A program made the position numbers and the translations under genes. Shown in pieces: positions 1 to 15,522 of a stretch of 64,000 nt of DNA; positions within the stretch are counted from its first letter, which is position 1, and the number at the start of each line of letters is the position of its first letter. The notes under the pieces are model-generated. The model made no database searches and had not been told where the DNA came from. It saw only the letters and a program-made list of their open reading frames with translations. Source of the DNA: Petrolisthes cinctipes (Eukaryota > Arthropoda > Malacostraca > Decapoda > Porcellanidae); assembly GCA_033782935.1 (NCBI GenBank), contig JAWQEG010001345.1:248001-312000 (forward strand). Direction: 5' to 3'.

Positions 1-3000
1 ATTTTCGGGTGTTTTGAGCCTTAATTTGAGATATAAACGGGTACAGAAGATGCATGCACATATCGACTTTTGGCACCTAAAATATCGATTTTTAGTATGT
101 TTTGGGTCTGTATTTTAAAAATATTCTAACACGGATTAGACATGTACAGATCGCCTTTGGGACCCAAAAATATCGAATTTTACGGTGTTTTGAGCCTGAA
201 TTTAAGATATAAACGGGTACAGAAGATGCATACACATATTGACTTTGGGCAGCTAAAATATCGATTTTCAGCATGTTTTAGGCCTGTTTTTAAAAATACT
301 CTAACACGGAGTATGCATGTACAGATGGCTTTTGGGACCCAAAAATATCGAATATTCGGGTGTTTTGAGCCTGAATTTGAGACATAAACGGGTACAGAAG
401 ATGCATGCACATATCGACTTTGGGCACCCAAAATATCGATTTTAAGCATATTTTGGGTCTGTATTTTTAAAATACTCTAATACGGAGTAGACACGTACAG
501 ATCGCTTCTGGGACACAAAAATATTTGATTTTTTGCGTGTTTTGAGCCTGAATTTGAGATATAAACGGGTACAGAAGATGTATGCACCTATCGACTTTGG
601 GCACCCAAAATATCGATTTTGAGCATGTTTTGGGTTCTGTATCTTGAAAACATTCTAGCAAGGAGTAGGCATGTACAGATCGCTTCTGGGACTCCAAAAT
701 ATCGAATTTTCTGGTGTTTTGAACCTGAATTAGGGATATACACGGGTACAGAAGATGCATACACATATTGACTTTGGGCACATAAAATATCGATTTTCAG
801 CATGTTTTGGGCCTGTATTTTAAAAACACTCTAACACGGAGTATGCACGTACAGATCGATTCTGGGACCCAAAAATATTGATTTTTCGGGTGTTTTGAGC
901 CTGAATTTGAGATATAACCGGGTACAGATAATGCATACACATATTGACTTTGTGCACCAAAAATATCAATTTTCAGCATGTTTTGGGCCTGCATTTTAAA
1001 AACACTCTAACACGGAGTATGCATGTACAGATCGCTTCTGGGACACAAAAATATCGAATTTTCGGAGTTTTGAGCCAGATTTTGAGATATAAACGAGTAC
1101 AGAAGATGCATGCACATATCGACTTTGGGCACCTAATATATCGATTTTTAGTATGTTTTGGGCATGTATTTTAAAAATACTCTAACACGGAGTAGACATG
1201 TAAAGATCGCTTTTGGGACCCAAAAATATCGAATTTTCGGGTGTTTTGAGCCTGAATTTAAGATATAAACGGGTACAGAAGATGCATACACAAATTGACT
1301 TTGGGCAGCTAAAATATCGATTTGCAGCATGTTTTAGGCCTGTATTTTTAAAATACTTTAACACGGAGTATGCATGTACAGATGGCTTTTGGGACCCAAA
1401 AATATCGAATATTCTGGAGTTTTGTGTCTGAATTTGAGATATAAACAGGTACAGAATATGAATGCACATATCCACTTTGGGCACCCAAATTATCGATTTA
1501 TAGCATGTTTTGGGTCTGTATTTTTAAAACACTCTAACACGGAGTAGACACGTACAGATCACTTCTGGGACCCAAATAAATCGAATTTTCGGGTGTTCTG
1601 AGCCTGAATTTGAGATATGAACGGGTACAGAAGATGCATGCACATATCGACTTTGGGCACCAAAAATATCGATTTTGAGCATGTTTTGGGCCTGCATTTT
1701 AAAAATACTCTAACACGGTGTAGACATGTACAGATCGCTTCTGGAACACAAAAATATCGATTTTTTGGGTGTTTTGAGCCTGAATTTGAGATATAAACGG
1801 GTACAGAAGATGCATGCACATATCGACTTTGGCACCCAAAATATCGATTTTTAGTATGTTTTGGGCGTATAATTTGAAAATATTCTAGCACTGAGTAGAC
1901 ATGTACAGATAGCTTCTGGGACCCAAAAATATCGAATTTTCGGGGGTTTTTAGACAGAATATGGGATATAACCGGGTACAGAGGATGCATGCACATATCG
2001 ACTTTTTGCACCTAAAATATCGATTTTAAGCATGTTTTGGGTCTGTATCTTGAAAACATTCTAGCAAGTAGTAGGCATGTTCAGGTCGCTTCTGGGACCC
2101 AAAAATATCGAATTTTCTGGTGTTTTGAACCTGAATTTGGGAAATAGATGGGTACAGAAGATGCATACACATATTGACTTTGGGCACCTAAAATATCGAT
2201 TTTCAGCATGTTTTGGGCCTGTATTTTAAAAATACATTAACACGGAGTAGGCATGTACAGATCGCTTCTGGGACACAAAAATATCGATTTTTGGGGTGTT
2301 TTGAGCCTGAATTTGAGGTATAAACGGGTACGGAAGATGCATGCACATATCGACTTTTCACACCTAAAATATCATTTTTGAGCATGTTTTAAGCCTGTAT
2401 TTTAAAAACATTCTAGCACTGAGTAGGCATGTGCAGATCGCTTAAGGGACCCAAAAATATCGAATTTTCGGAGTTTTGATCCTGAATTTGAGATATAAAC
2501 AGGTACAGAAAATGCATGCACATATCGACTTTTTGCACTTAAAATATCGATTTTGAGCATGTTTTGGGTCTGTATCTTGAAAACATTCTAGCAAGGAGTA
2601 GGCATGTACAGATCGCTTCCGGGACCCAAAAATATCGAATTTTCTGGTGTTTTGAACCAGAATTAGGGATATACACGGGTACAAAAGATGCATACACATA
2701 TTGACTTTGGGCACATAAAATATCGATTTTCAGCATGATTTGGGCCTGTATTTTAAAAACACTCAAACACGGAGTATGCACGTACAGATCGCTTCTGGGA
2801 CCCAAAAACATTGAATTTTCGGGTGTTTTGAGCCTAAATTTGAGATATAAACGGGTACAGAAGATGCATGCACATATCGACTTTGGGCACCAAAACTATC
2901 GATTTTGAGCATGTTTTGGGCCTGAATTTTTAAAATACTCTAACACTGAGTAGACACGTACAGATCGCTTCTGGGACCCAAAAAAATCGAATTTTCGGGT

Positions 3001-4317
3001 GTTCTGAGCCTGAATTTGAGATATGAACGGGTACAGAAGATGCATGCACATATCGACTTTTTGCACCTAAAATATCGATTTTGAGCATGTTTTGGGCCTG
3101 TATTTTGAAAATACTATAACACGGTGTAGACATGTACAGATCGCTTCTGGGACCCAAAATTATCGATTTTTTGGGTGTTTTGAGCCTGAATTTGAGATAT
3201 AAACGTGTACAGAAGATGCCTGCACATATCGACTTTGGGCACCTAAAATATCGATTTTGAGCATGTTTTGGGCCTGTATTTTGAAAATAATCAAACACGG
3301 TGTAGACATGTACAGATCGCTTCTAGGACACAAAAATATCGATTTTTTGGGTGTTTTGAGGCTGAATTTGAGATATAACCGGGTACATAAGATGCATGCA
3401 CATATCGACTTTGGGTACATAAAATATCGATTTTGAGCATGTTTTGGGCCTGTATTTTGAAAATACTATAACACGGTGTAGACATGTACAGATTGCTTCT
3501 GGGACACAAAAATATCGATTTTTTGGGTGTTTTGAGCCTGAATTTGAGATATAAACGGGAACAAAAGATGCATGCACATAACGACTTTTAACACCTAAAA
3601 TATCGATTTTGAGCATGTTTTGGGTCTGTAACATGAAAACTTTCTAGCAAGAAGTAGGCATGTACAGATTGCTTCTGGGACACAAAAATATCGAATATTC
3701 GGGTGTTTTGAGTCTTAATTTGGGATATAAACGGGTACAGAAGATGCATGCACATATCGATTTTGGGCATTCAAAATATAGATTTTGAGCATGTTTTGAG
3801 CCTGTATTTTTAAAATACTCTAACACGGAGTAGACACGTACAGATCGCTTCTGGGACCCAAATAAATCGAATTTTCGGTTGTTCTGAGCCTGAATTTGAG
3901 ATATGAACAGGTACAGAAGATGCATGCACATATCGACTTTATGCACCTAAAATATCGATTTTGAGCATGTTTTGGGCCTGTATTTTGAAAATACTCAAAC
4001 ACGGTGTAGACATGTACAGATCGCTTCTGGGACACAAAAATATCGATTTTTTGGGTGTTTTGAGGCTGAATTTGAGATATAAACGGGTACAGAAGATGCA
4101 TGCACATATCGACTTTGGGCACCCAATATATCGATTTTTAGTATGTTTTGGGCGTATAATTTGAAAATATTCTAGCACTGAGTAGGCATGTACAGATCAC
4201 TTCTGGGACCCAAAAATATCGAATTTTCGGGTGTTTTGAGCCAGAAATTGGGATATAACCGGGTACAGAGGATGCATGCACATATCGACTTTTTGCACCT
4301 AAAATATCGATTTTGAG

Positions 4318-5715
4318 CATGTTTTGGGTCTGTATCTCGAAAACATTCTAGCAAGAAGTAGGCATGTACAGATTGCTTCTGGGACCCAAAAATATCGAAT
4401 TTTCGAGTGTTTTGAACCTGAATTTGGGATATAGACGGGTACAGAAGATGCATACACATATTGACTTTGGGCATCTAAAATATCGATTTTCATCATGTTT
4501 TAGGCATGTATTTTGAAAATACTCTAACACGGAGTATGCATGTACACATTGCTTTTTGGACCCAAAAATATCGAGTATTCGGGTGTTTTGAGTCTGAATT
4601 TGAGATATAAACGGGTACAGAAGATGCATGCACATATCGACTTTGGGCACCCAAAATATTGATTTTGAGCATGTTTTGGGCCTGTATTTTTAAAATACTC
4701 TAACACTGAGTAGACACGTACAGATCGCTTCTGAAACCCAAATAAATCGAATTTTAGGGTGTTCTGAGCCTGAATTTGAGATATGAACGGATACAGAAGA
4801 TGCATGCACATATTGACTTTGGGCACATAAAATATCGATTTTGAGCATGTTTTGGGCCTGTATTTTGAAAAAACTATAGCACGGTGTAGACATGTACAGA
4901 TCGCTTCTGGGACACAAAAATATCGATTTTTTGGGTGTTTTGAGCCTGAATTTGGGATATAAACGGGTACAGAGGATGCATGCACATATTGACTTTTTGC
5001 ACCTAAGATATCGATTTTAGGCATATTTTGGTTCTGTATCTTGAAAACATTCTAGCAAGGAGTAGGCATGTACAGGTCGCTTCTGGGACCCAAAAATACC
5101 GTATTTTCTGGTGTTTTGAACCTGAATTTGGGATATAGACGGGTACATAAGATGCATACACATATTGACTTTGGGCACCTAAAATATTGATTTTCAGCAT
5201 GTTTTGGGCCTGTATTTTGAAAATACATTAACACGGAGTAGGCATGTACAGATCACTTCTGGGACCCAAAAATATCGACTTTTCGGGTGTTTTGAGCCTG
5301 AATTTGATATATAAACGGGTACAGAAGATGCATGCACATATCGACTTTGGGCACCTAAAATATCGATTTTGAGCATGTTTTTGGCCTGTATTTTGAAAAT
5401 ACTATAACACGTTGTAGACATGTACAGATCGCTTCTGAGACACAAAAATATCGATTTTTTGGGTGCTTTGAGCCTGAATTTGAGATATAAACGGGTATAG
5501 AAGATTCATGCACATATCGACTTTTGCACCTAAAATATCGATTTTGAGCATGTTTTGGGTCTGTATCATGAAAACTTAATAGCAAGAAGTAGGCATGTAC
5601 AGATTGCTTCTGGGACTGAAAAATATCGAATTTTCGAGTGTTTTGAACCTGAATTTGGGATATAGACGGGTACAGAAGATGCATACACATATTGACTTTG
5701 TGCAGCTAAAATATC
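4318..5715 (+). repeat. Partial early copy of the 13-monomer block
   Basis: This segment pairs with 6781-8178 at an offset of 2,463 bp (14 monomers minus 1 bp) and so also with 9068-10465. Shared rare features include the acacattgctttttggac variant, the ttttaggcatattttggt half and the gttgtagac/ggtgtagac unit. It ends where the aligned copies switch from cagcatgttttaggcctg to gagcatgttttgggcctg. Boundaries were placed by eye and may be off by one half-monomer. Confidence 0.75.
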
Positions 5716-6780
5716 GATTTACAGCATGTTTTAGGCCTGTATTTTAAAAATACTCTAACACGGAGTATGCATGTACAGATGGCTTTTGGGACCCAAAAAT
5801 ATCGAATTTTCGGGTGTTTTGAGTCTGAATTTGAGATATAAACGGGTACAGAAGATGCATGCACATATCGACTTTGGGCACCCAAAATATCGATTTTGAC
5901 CATGTTTTGAGCCTGTATTTTTAAAATACTCTAACACGGAGTAGACACGTACAGATCGCTTCTGGGACCCAAATAAATCGAATTTTCGGTTGTTCTGAGC
6001 CTGAATTTGATATGTGAACAGGTACAGAAGATTCATGCACATATCGACTTCGGGCACCTAAAATATCGATTTTGAGCATGTTTTGGGCCTGTATTTTGAA
6101 AATACTCAAACACGGTGTAGACATGTACAGATCGCTTCTGGGACACAAAAATATCGATTTTTTGGGTGTTTTGAGCCTGAATTTGAGATATAAACGGGTA
6201 CAGAAGATGCATGCACATATCGACTTTGGGCACCCAAAATATCGATTTTTAGTATGTTTTCGGCGTATAATTTGAAAATATTCTAGCACTGAGTAGGCAT
6301 GTACAGATCGCTTCTGGGACCCAAAAATATCGAATTTTCGGGTGTTTTGAGCCAGAAATTGGGATATAACAGGGTACAGAGGATGCATGCACATATCGAC
6401 TTTTTGCACCTAAAATATCGATTTTGAGCATGTTTTGGGTCTGTATCTTGAAAAAATTCTAGCAAGGAGTAGGCATGTACAGATCGCTTCTGGGACCAAA
6501 AATTATCAAATTTTCGGGTGTTTTGAACCTGAATTTGGGATATAGACGGATACAGAAGATGCATGCACATATCGACATTGGGCACCTAAAATATCGATTT
6601 TGATCATGTTTTGGGCCTGTATTTTGAAAATACTCTAACATGGAGTAGGCATGTACAGATCGCTTAAGGGACCCAAAAATATCGAATTTTCGGGTGTTTT
6701 GAGCCTGAATTTGAGATATAAACGGGTACAGAGGATGCATGCACATTTCGACTTTTTGCACCTAAAATATCGATTTTGAG

Positions 6781-9067
6781 CATGTTTTGGGTCTGGATCT
6801 CGAAAACATTCTAGCAAGAAGTAGGCATGTACAGATTGCTTCTGGGACCCAAAAATATCGAATTTTTGAGTGTTTTGAACCTGAATTTGGGATATAGACG
6901 GGTACAGAAGATGCATACACATATTGACTTTGGGCATCTAAAATATCGATTTTCAGCATGTTTTAGGCATGTATTTTGAAAATACTCTAACACGGAGTAT
7001 GCATGTACACATTGCTTTTTGGACCCAAAAATATCGAGTATTCGGGTGTTTTGAGTCTGAATTTGAGATATAAACGGGTACAGAAGATGCATGCACATAT
7101 CGACTTTGGGCACCCAAAATATTGATTTTGATCATGTTTTGGGCCTGTATTTTTAAAATACTCTAACACTGAGTAGACACGTACAGATCGTTTCTGGAAC
7201 CCAAATAAATCGAATTTTAGGGTGTTCTGAGCCTGAATTTGAGATATGAACGGATACAGAAGATGCATGCACATATTGACTTTGGGCACATAAAATATCG
7301 ATTTTGAGCATGTTTTGGGCCTGTATTTTGAAAAAACTATAGCACGGTGTAGACATGTACAGATCGCTTCTGGGACACAAAAATATCGATTTTTTGGGTG
7401 TTTTGAGCCTGAATTTGAGATATAACCGGGTACAGAGGATGCATGCACATATTGACTTTTTGCACCTAAAATATCGATTTTAGGCATATTTTGGGTCTGT
7501 ATCTTGAAAACATTCTAGCAAGGAGTAGGCATGTACAGGTCGCTTCTGGGACCCAAAAATACCGTATTTTCTGGTGTTTTGAACCTGAATTTGGGATATA
7601 GACGGGTACATAAGATGCATACACATATTGACTTTGGGCACCTAAAATATTGATTTTCAGCATGTTTTGGGCCTGTATTTTGAAAATACATTAACACGGA
7701 GTAGGCATGTACAGATCACTTCTGGGACCCAAAAATATCGACTTTTCGGGTGTTTTGAGCCTGAATTTGATATATAAACGGGTACAGAAGATGCATGCAC
7801 ATATCGACTTTGGGCACCTAAAATATCGATTTTGAGCATGTTTTTGGCCTGTATTTTGAAAATACTATAACACGGTGTAGACATGTACAGATCGCTTCTG
7901 AGACACAAAAATATCGATTTTTTGGGTGCTTTGAGCCTGAATTTGAGATATAAACGGGTATAGAAGATGCATGCACATATCGACTTTTTGCACCTAAAAT
8001 ATCGATATTGAGCATGTTTTGGGTCTGTATCATGAAAACTTACTAGCAAGAAGTAGGCATGTACAGATTACTTCTGGGACTCAAAAATATCGAATTTTCG
8101 AATGTTTTGAACCTGAATTTGGGATATAGACGGGTACAGAAGATGCATACACATATTGACTTTGTGCAGCTAAAATATCGATTTTGAGCATGTTTTGGGC
8201 CTGTATTTTGAAAATAATCTTACACTGAGTAGACACGTACAGATCGCTTCTGGAACCCAAATAAATCGAATTTTAGGGTGTTCTGAGCCTGATTTTGTGA
8301 CATGAACGGGTACAGAAGATGCATGCACATATCGACTTTGGGCACCTAAAATATCGATTTTGAGCATGTTTTGGGCCTGTATTTTGAAAATACTATAGCA
8401 CGGTGTAGACATGTACAGATCGCTTCTTGGACACAAAAATATCGATTTTTTGGGTGTTTTGAGCCTGAATTTGAGATATAAACGGGTACAGAAGATGCAT
8501 GCACATATCGACTTTGGCACCCAAAATATCGATTTTTAGTATGTTTTGGGCGTATAATTTGAAAATATTCTAGCAATGAGTAGGGATGTACAGATCGCTT
8601 CTGGGACCCAAAAATATTGAATTTTCGGGGGTTTTGAGCCAGAATTTGGGATATAACTGGGTACAGAAGATGCATACACATATTGACTTTGGGCACCTAA
8701 AATATAGATTTTCAGTATGTTTTGGGCCTGTATTTTGAAAATACATTAACACGGAGTAGGCATGTACAGATTGCTTCCGGGACACAAAAATATCGAATTT
8801 TCGGGTGTTTTGAGCCTGAATTTGAAATATAGACGGATACAGAAGATGCATGCACATATCGACTTTGTGCACCTAAAATATAGATTTTGAGCATGTTTTG
8901 GGCCTGTATTTTGAAAATACTCTAACACGGAGTAGGCATGTACAGATCGCTTCTGGGACACAAAAATATCGATTTTTTGGGTGTTTTGAGCCTGAATTTG
9001 AGATATAAACGGGTTCAGAAGATGCATGCACATATCGACTTTTTGCACTTAAAATATCGATTCTTAA
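6781..9067 (+). repeat. 13-monomer higher-order repeat, copy 1
   Basis: A 2,287-bp block (13 monomers minus 1 bp) is followed directly by a second copy at 9068-11354. Corresponding landmarks keep the 2,287-bp offset all along the block, and the copies are nearly identical in their central parts, with single-base differences only. Similarity weakens at both edges, so the boundary is approximate. The block shows that the amplifying unit here was a multimer rather than a single monomer. Confidence 0.85.
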
Positions 9068-11354
9068 CATGTTTTGGGTCTGTATCTTAAAAACATTCTA
9101 GCAAGAAGTAGGCATGTACAGATTGCTTCTGGGATCCAAAAATATCAAATTTTCGAGTGTTTTGAACCTGAATTTGGGATATAGACGGGTACAGAAGATG
9201 CATACACATATTGACTTTGGGCATCTAAAATATAGATTTTCAGCATGTTTTAGGCATGTATTTTGAAAATACTCTAACACGGAGTATGCATGTACACATT
9301 GCTTTTTGGACCCAAAAATATCGAGTATTCGGGTGTTTTGAGTCTGAATTTGAGATATAAACGGGTACAGAAGATGCATGCACATATCGACTTTGGGCAC
9401 CCAAAATATTGATTTTGAGCATGTTTTGGGCCTGTATTTTTAAAATACTCTAACACTGAGTAGACACGTACAGATCGTTTCTGGAACCCAAATAAATCGA
9501 ATTTTAGGGTGTTCTGAGCCTGAATTTGAGATATGAACGGATACAGAAGATGCATGCACATATTGACTTTGGGCACATAAAATATCGATTTTGAGCATGT
9601 TTTGGGCCTGTATTTTGAAAAAACTATAGCACGGTGTAGACATGTACAGATCGCTTCTGGGACACAAAAATATCGATTTTTTGGGTGTTTTGAGCCTGAA
9701 TTTGAGATATAACCGGGTACAGAGGATGCATGCACATATTGACTTTTTGCACCTAAAATATCGATTTTAGGCATATTTTGGGTCTGTATCTTGAAAACAT
9801 TCTAGCAAGGAGTAGGCATGTACAGGTCGCTTCTGGGACCCAAAAATACCGTATTTTCTGGTGTTTTGAACCTGAATTTGGGATATAGACGGGTACATAA
9901 GATGCATACACATATTGACTTTGGGCACCTAAAATATTGATTTTCAGCATGTTTTGGGCCTGTATTTTGAAAATACATTAACACGGAGTAGGCATGTACA
10001 GATCACTTCTGGGACCCAAAAATATCGACTTTTCGGGTGTTTTGAGCCTGAATTTGATATATAAACGGGTACAAAAGATGCATGCACATATCGACTTTGG
10101 GCACCTAAAATATCGATTTTGAGCATGTTTTTGGCCTGTATTTTGAAAATACTATAACACGGTGTAGACATGTACAGATCGCTTCTGAGACACAAAAATA
10201 TCGATTTTTTGGGTGCTTTGAGCCTGAATTTGAGATATAAACGGGTATAGAAGATGCATGCACATATCGACTTTTTGCACCTAAAATATCGATTTTGAGC
10301 ATGTTTTGGGTCTGTATCATGAAAACTTACTAGCAAGAAGTAGGCATGTACAGATTGCTTCTGGGACTCAAAAATATCGAATTTTCGAATGTTTTGAACC
10401 TGAATTTGGGATATAGACGGGTACAGAAGATGCATACACATATTGACTTTGTGCAGCTAAAATATCGATTTTGAGCATGTTTTGGGCCTGTATTTTGAAA
10501 ATAATCTTACACTGAGTAGACACGTACAGATCGCTTCTGGAACCCAAATAAATCGAATTTTAGGGTGTTCTGAGCCTGATTTTGTGACATGAACGGGTAC
10601 AGAAGATGCATGCACATATCGACTTTGGGCACCTAAAATATCGATTTTGAGCATGTTTTGGGCCTGTATTTTGAAAATACTATAGCACGGTGTAGACATG
10701 TACAGATCGCTTCTTGGACACAAAAATATCGATTTTTTGGGTGTTTTGAGCCTGAATTTGAGATATAAACGGGTACAGAAGATGCATGCACATATCGACT
10801 TTGGCACCCAAAATATCGATTATTAGTATGTTTTGGGCGTATAATTTGAAAATATTCTAGCAATGAGTAGGCATGTACAGATCGCTTCTGGGACCCAAAA
10901 ATATTGAATTTTCGGGGGTTTTGAGCCAGAATTTGGGATATAACTGGGTACAGAAGATGCATACACATATTGACTTTGGGCACCTAAAATATAGATTTTC
11001 AGCATGTTTTGGGCCTGTATTTTGAAAATACATTAACACGGAGTAGGCATGTACAGATTGCTTCCGGGACACAAAAATATCGAATTTTCGGGTGTTTTGA
11101 GCCTGAATTTGAGATATAGACGGATACAGAAGATGCATGCACATATCGACTTTGTGCACCTAAAATATAGATTTTGAGCATGTTTTGGGCCTGTATTTTG
11201 AAAATACTCTAACACGGAGTAGGCATGTACAGATCGCTTCTGGGACACAAAAATATCGATTTTTTGGGTGTTTTGAGCCTGAATTTGAAATATAAACGGG
11301 TACAGAAGATACATGCACATATCGACTTTTTGCACTTAAAACATCGATTTTGAG
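9068..11354 (+). repeat. 13-monomer higher-order repeat, copy 2
   Basis: This is the direct tandem partner of 6781-9067. The two copies share unusual variants in the same order, such as gtttttggcctg, a tgggtgctttgagcc half and gattttgtgacatgaacggg. Only scattered substitutions separate them in the centre of the block, which points to a recent duplication by unequal exchange or a replication-based mechanism. Confidence 0.85.
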
Positions 11355-12354
11355 CATGTCTTGGGTTTGTATCTTTAAAAATTCTAGCAAATAGTAGGCA
11401 TGTACAGATCGCTTCTGGGACCCAAAAATATCGAATTTTCGGGTGTTTTGAACCTGAATTTGGGATATAGACGGATACAGAAGATGCATGCACATATCGA
11501 CTTTGGGCACCTAAAATATCGATTTTGAGCATGTTTTGGGCCTGTATTTTTAAAATACTCTAACACGGAGTAGGCATGTACAGATCACTTCGGGGACACA
11601 ATAATATCGAATTTTCGGGTGTTTTGAGCCTGAATTTGAGATATAAACGGGTACAGAAGATGAATGCACATTTCGACTTTTTGCACCTAAAATATCGATT
11701 TTGAGCATGTTTTGGTTTTGTATCTTGAAAAAATTCTAGCAAGGAGTATGCATGTACAGATCGCTTATGGGACACAAAAATATCGAATTTTCGGGTGTTT
11801 TGAACCTGAATTTGGGATATAAACGAGTACAGAAGATGCATGCACATATCGATTTTGGCACCCAAAATATCGATTTTTAGTATGTTTTCGGCGTATAATT
11901 TGAAAATATTCTAGCACTGAGTAGGCATGTTCAGATCGCTTCTGGGACCCAAAAATATCGAATTTTCGGGGGTTTTGAGCCAGAATTTGAGATATAACCG
12001 GGTACAGAAGATGCATGCACATATCGACTTTGGACACCTAAAATATCGATTTTTAGCATGTTTTAAACCTATATTTTGAAAACATTATAGCACTGAGTAT
12101 GCATGTACAGATCGCTTAAGGGACCCAAAAATATGGAATTTTCGGGTGTTTTGAGCCTGAATTTGAGATATAAACGGGTACAGAAGATGCATGCACATAT
12201 CGACTTTTTGCACCTAAAATATCGATTTTGAGCATGTTTTGGGTCTGTATCTTGAAAAAATTCTAGCAAGGAGTAGGCATGTACAGATCACTTCTGCGAC
12301 AAAAAAATATCGAATTTTCGGGTGTTTTGAACCTGAATTTGGGATATAGACGGA

Positions 12355-15300
12355 TACAGAAGATGCATGCACATATCGACTTTGGGCACCTAAAATATCG
12401 ATTTTGAGCATGTTTTGGGCCTGTATCTTTAAAATACTCTAACACTGAGTAGACACGTACAGATCGCTTCTGGGACCCAAATAAATCGAATTTTCAGGTG
12501 TTCGGAGCTTGAATTTGAGATATGAACGGGTACAGAAGATGCATGCACATATCGACTTTGGGCACCTAAAATATCGATTTTGAGCAGGTTTTGGGCCTGT
12601 ATTTTGAAAAATCTCTATCACGGTGTAGACATGTAGAGATCGCTTCGGGGACACAAAAATATCGATTTTTTGGGTGTTTTGAGCCTGAATTTGAGATATA
12701 AACGGGCACAGAAGATGCATGCACATATCGACTTTGGCACCCAAAATATCGATTTTTAGTATGTTTTGGGCCTATAATTTGAAAATATTCTAGCACTGAG
12801 TAGGCATGTACAGATCGCTTCTGGTACCCAAAAATATCGAATTTTCGGGGGTTTTGAGCCAGAATTTGGGATATAACCGGGTACAGAAAATGCATGCACA
12901 TATTGACTTTGGCACCCAAAATATCGATTTTTAGTATGTTTTGGGCGTATAATTTGAAAATATTCTAGCACTGAGTAGGCATGTACAGATCGCTTCTGGG
13001 ACCCAAAAATATCGAATTTTCGGGGGTTTTGAGCCAGAATTTGGGATATAACCGTGTACAGAGGATGCATGCACATATCGACTTTTTGCACCTAAAATAT
13101 CGATTTTGAGCATGTTTTGGGTCTGTATCTTGAAAATACTCAAACACGGTTTAGACATGTACAGATCGCTTCTGGGACACAAAATATCGATTTTTTGGGA
13201 GTTTTGAGCCTGAATTTGAGATATGAACGGGTACAGAAGATGCATGCACATATGGACTTTGGGCACCTAAAATATCGATTTTGAGCATGTTTTGGGCCTT
13301 TATTTTGAAAATACTCTAACACGGTGTAGACATGTACAGATTGCTTCTGGGACACAAAAATATCGATTTTTTGGGTGTTTTGAGCCTGAATTTGAGATAT
13401 AAACGGGTACCGAAGATGCATGCACATATCGACTTTGGCACCCAAAATATCGATTTTTAGTATGTTTTGGGCGTATAATTTGAAAATATTCTAGCACTGA
13501 GTAGGCATGTACAGATCGCTTCTGGGACCCAAAAATATCGAATCTTCGAGGGTTTTGAGCCAGAATTTGGGATATAACCGGGTACAGAGGATGCATGCAC
13601 ATATCGACTTTTTGCACCTAAAATATCGATTTTAAGCATGTTTTGGGTCTGTTTCTTGAAAATATTCTAGCGTGGAGTAGGTATATACAGGTCGCTTCTG
13701 GGACCAAAAAATATCGAATTTTCGCGTGTTTTGAGCCTGAATTTGAAATATAAACGGGTACAGAGGATGCATTCACATATCGACTTTGGACACCAAAAAT
13801 ATCGATTTTTAGCATGTTTTGAGTCTATATTTTGAAAACATATTAGCACTGCGTAGGCATATACAGATCGCTTCTGGGACCCAAAAATATCGAATTTTCG
13901 GGTGTTTTGAGCCTGAATTTAAGATATAAACGGGTACTGAAGATGCATGCACATATCGACTTTGGACACCAAAAATATCGATTTTTAGCATGTTTTGAGT
14001 CTATATTTTGAAAACATTTTAGCACTGCGTAGGCATATACAGATCGCTTCTTGGACCCAAAAATATCGAATTTTCGGGTGTTTTGAGCCTGAATTTAAGA
14101 TATAAACGGGTACTGAAGATGCATGCACATATCGACTTTTTGCACCTAAAATATCGATTTTGGGCATGTTTTGGGTCTGTATCTTGAAAACATTCTAGCA
14201 TGGAGTAGGCATATACAGGTTGCTTCTGGGATCAAAAAATATCGAATTTTCACGTGTTTTGAGCCTGAATTTGAGATATAAACGAGTACAGAAGATGCAT
14301 GCACATATCGACTTGGGACAACTAAAATATAAATTTTTAGCATGTTTTAAACCTATATTTTAAAAACATTCTAGCACTGAGTAAACATGTACAGATCGCT
14401 TCTGGATCTTAAAACTATTGAATATTCGGGTGTTTTGAGCCTGAATTTGAGATGTAAACCGGTACTGAAGATACATGCACATATCGACTTTTTGCACCTA
14501 AAATATCGATTTTAAGCTTGTTTTGGGTCTGTATCTTGAAAACATTCTAGCAAGAAGTAGGCATGTATAGATCGCTTCTGGGACCCAAAAATACCGAATT
14601 TTCGGGTGTTTTGAACCTGAATTTGAGATATAAAAGGGTGCAGAAGATGCATGCACATATCGACTTTGGGCACCTAAAAATCGATTTTCAGCATGTTTTT
14701 TGGCCTGTATTTTTAAAGTACTCTAACACTGAGTAGGCATGTATACCAGATCGCTTATGGAACCCAAAAATACCGAATTTTCGGGTGTTTAGAGCCTGAA
14801 TTTAAGATATAAACGGCTACAGAAGATGCATGCACATATTGACTATGGGCAGCTAAAATATCGATTTTCAGCATGTTTTGGGCATGTATTTTAAAAATAC
14901 TTAAACACGGAGTATGCACGTACAGATCGCTTCTGGGACCCAAAAATATCGAATTTTCGGGTGTTTTAAGCCTGAATTTGAGATATAAACGGGTACAGAA
15001 GATGCATGCACATATCGACTTTGGACACCTAAAATATCGATTTTTATCATGTTTTGAGCCTATATTTTGAAAACATTCTAGCACTGAGTATGCATGTACA
15101 GATCGCTTCTGGGACCCAAAAATATCGAATTTTCGGGTGTTTTGAACCTGAATTTGGGATATAGACGGGTACAGAAGATGCATGCACATATCGACTTTGG
15201 GCACCCAAAATATCGATTTTGAGCATGTTTTGGGCCTGTATTTATAAAAATACTCTAACACTGAGTAGACACGTACAGATCGCTTCTGGAACCCAAATAA

Positions 15301-15522
15301 ATCGAATTTTAGTGTGTTCTGAGCCTGAATTTGAGATATGAACGGGTACAGAAGATGCATGCACATATCGACTTTGGGCACCTAAAATATCGGTTTTGAG
15401 CATGTTTTGGGCCTGTATTTTGAAAATGCTATAGCACGGTGTAGACATGTACAGATTGCTTCTGGGACACAAAAATATCGATTTTTTGGGTGTATTGAGC
15501 CTGAATTTGAGATATAAACGGG
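12355..15522 (+). repeat. 18-monomer higher-order repeat, copy 1
   Basis: A 3,168-bp block (exactly 18 x 176) is followed at once by a near-perfect copy. By eye I found only about half a dozen substitutions, for example ttttgggtctg against ttttaggtctg near 13107/16275, and gatcaaaaaa against gaccaaaaaa near 14230/17398. The unit includes the odd monomers with gatgtaaaccggtactg and gtataccagatcgc. It is the youngest large duplication in the left block. Confidence 0.92.

Noticed and set aside
14755..15381. 208-codon minus-strand frame, repeated at 17923-18549
   Set aside because: The second copy is the product of the 18-monomer duplication, not evidence of selection. Both are satellite translations.
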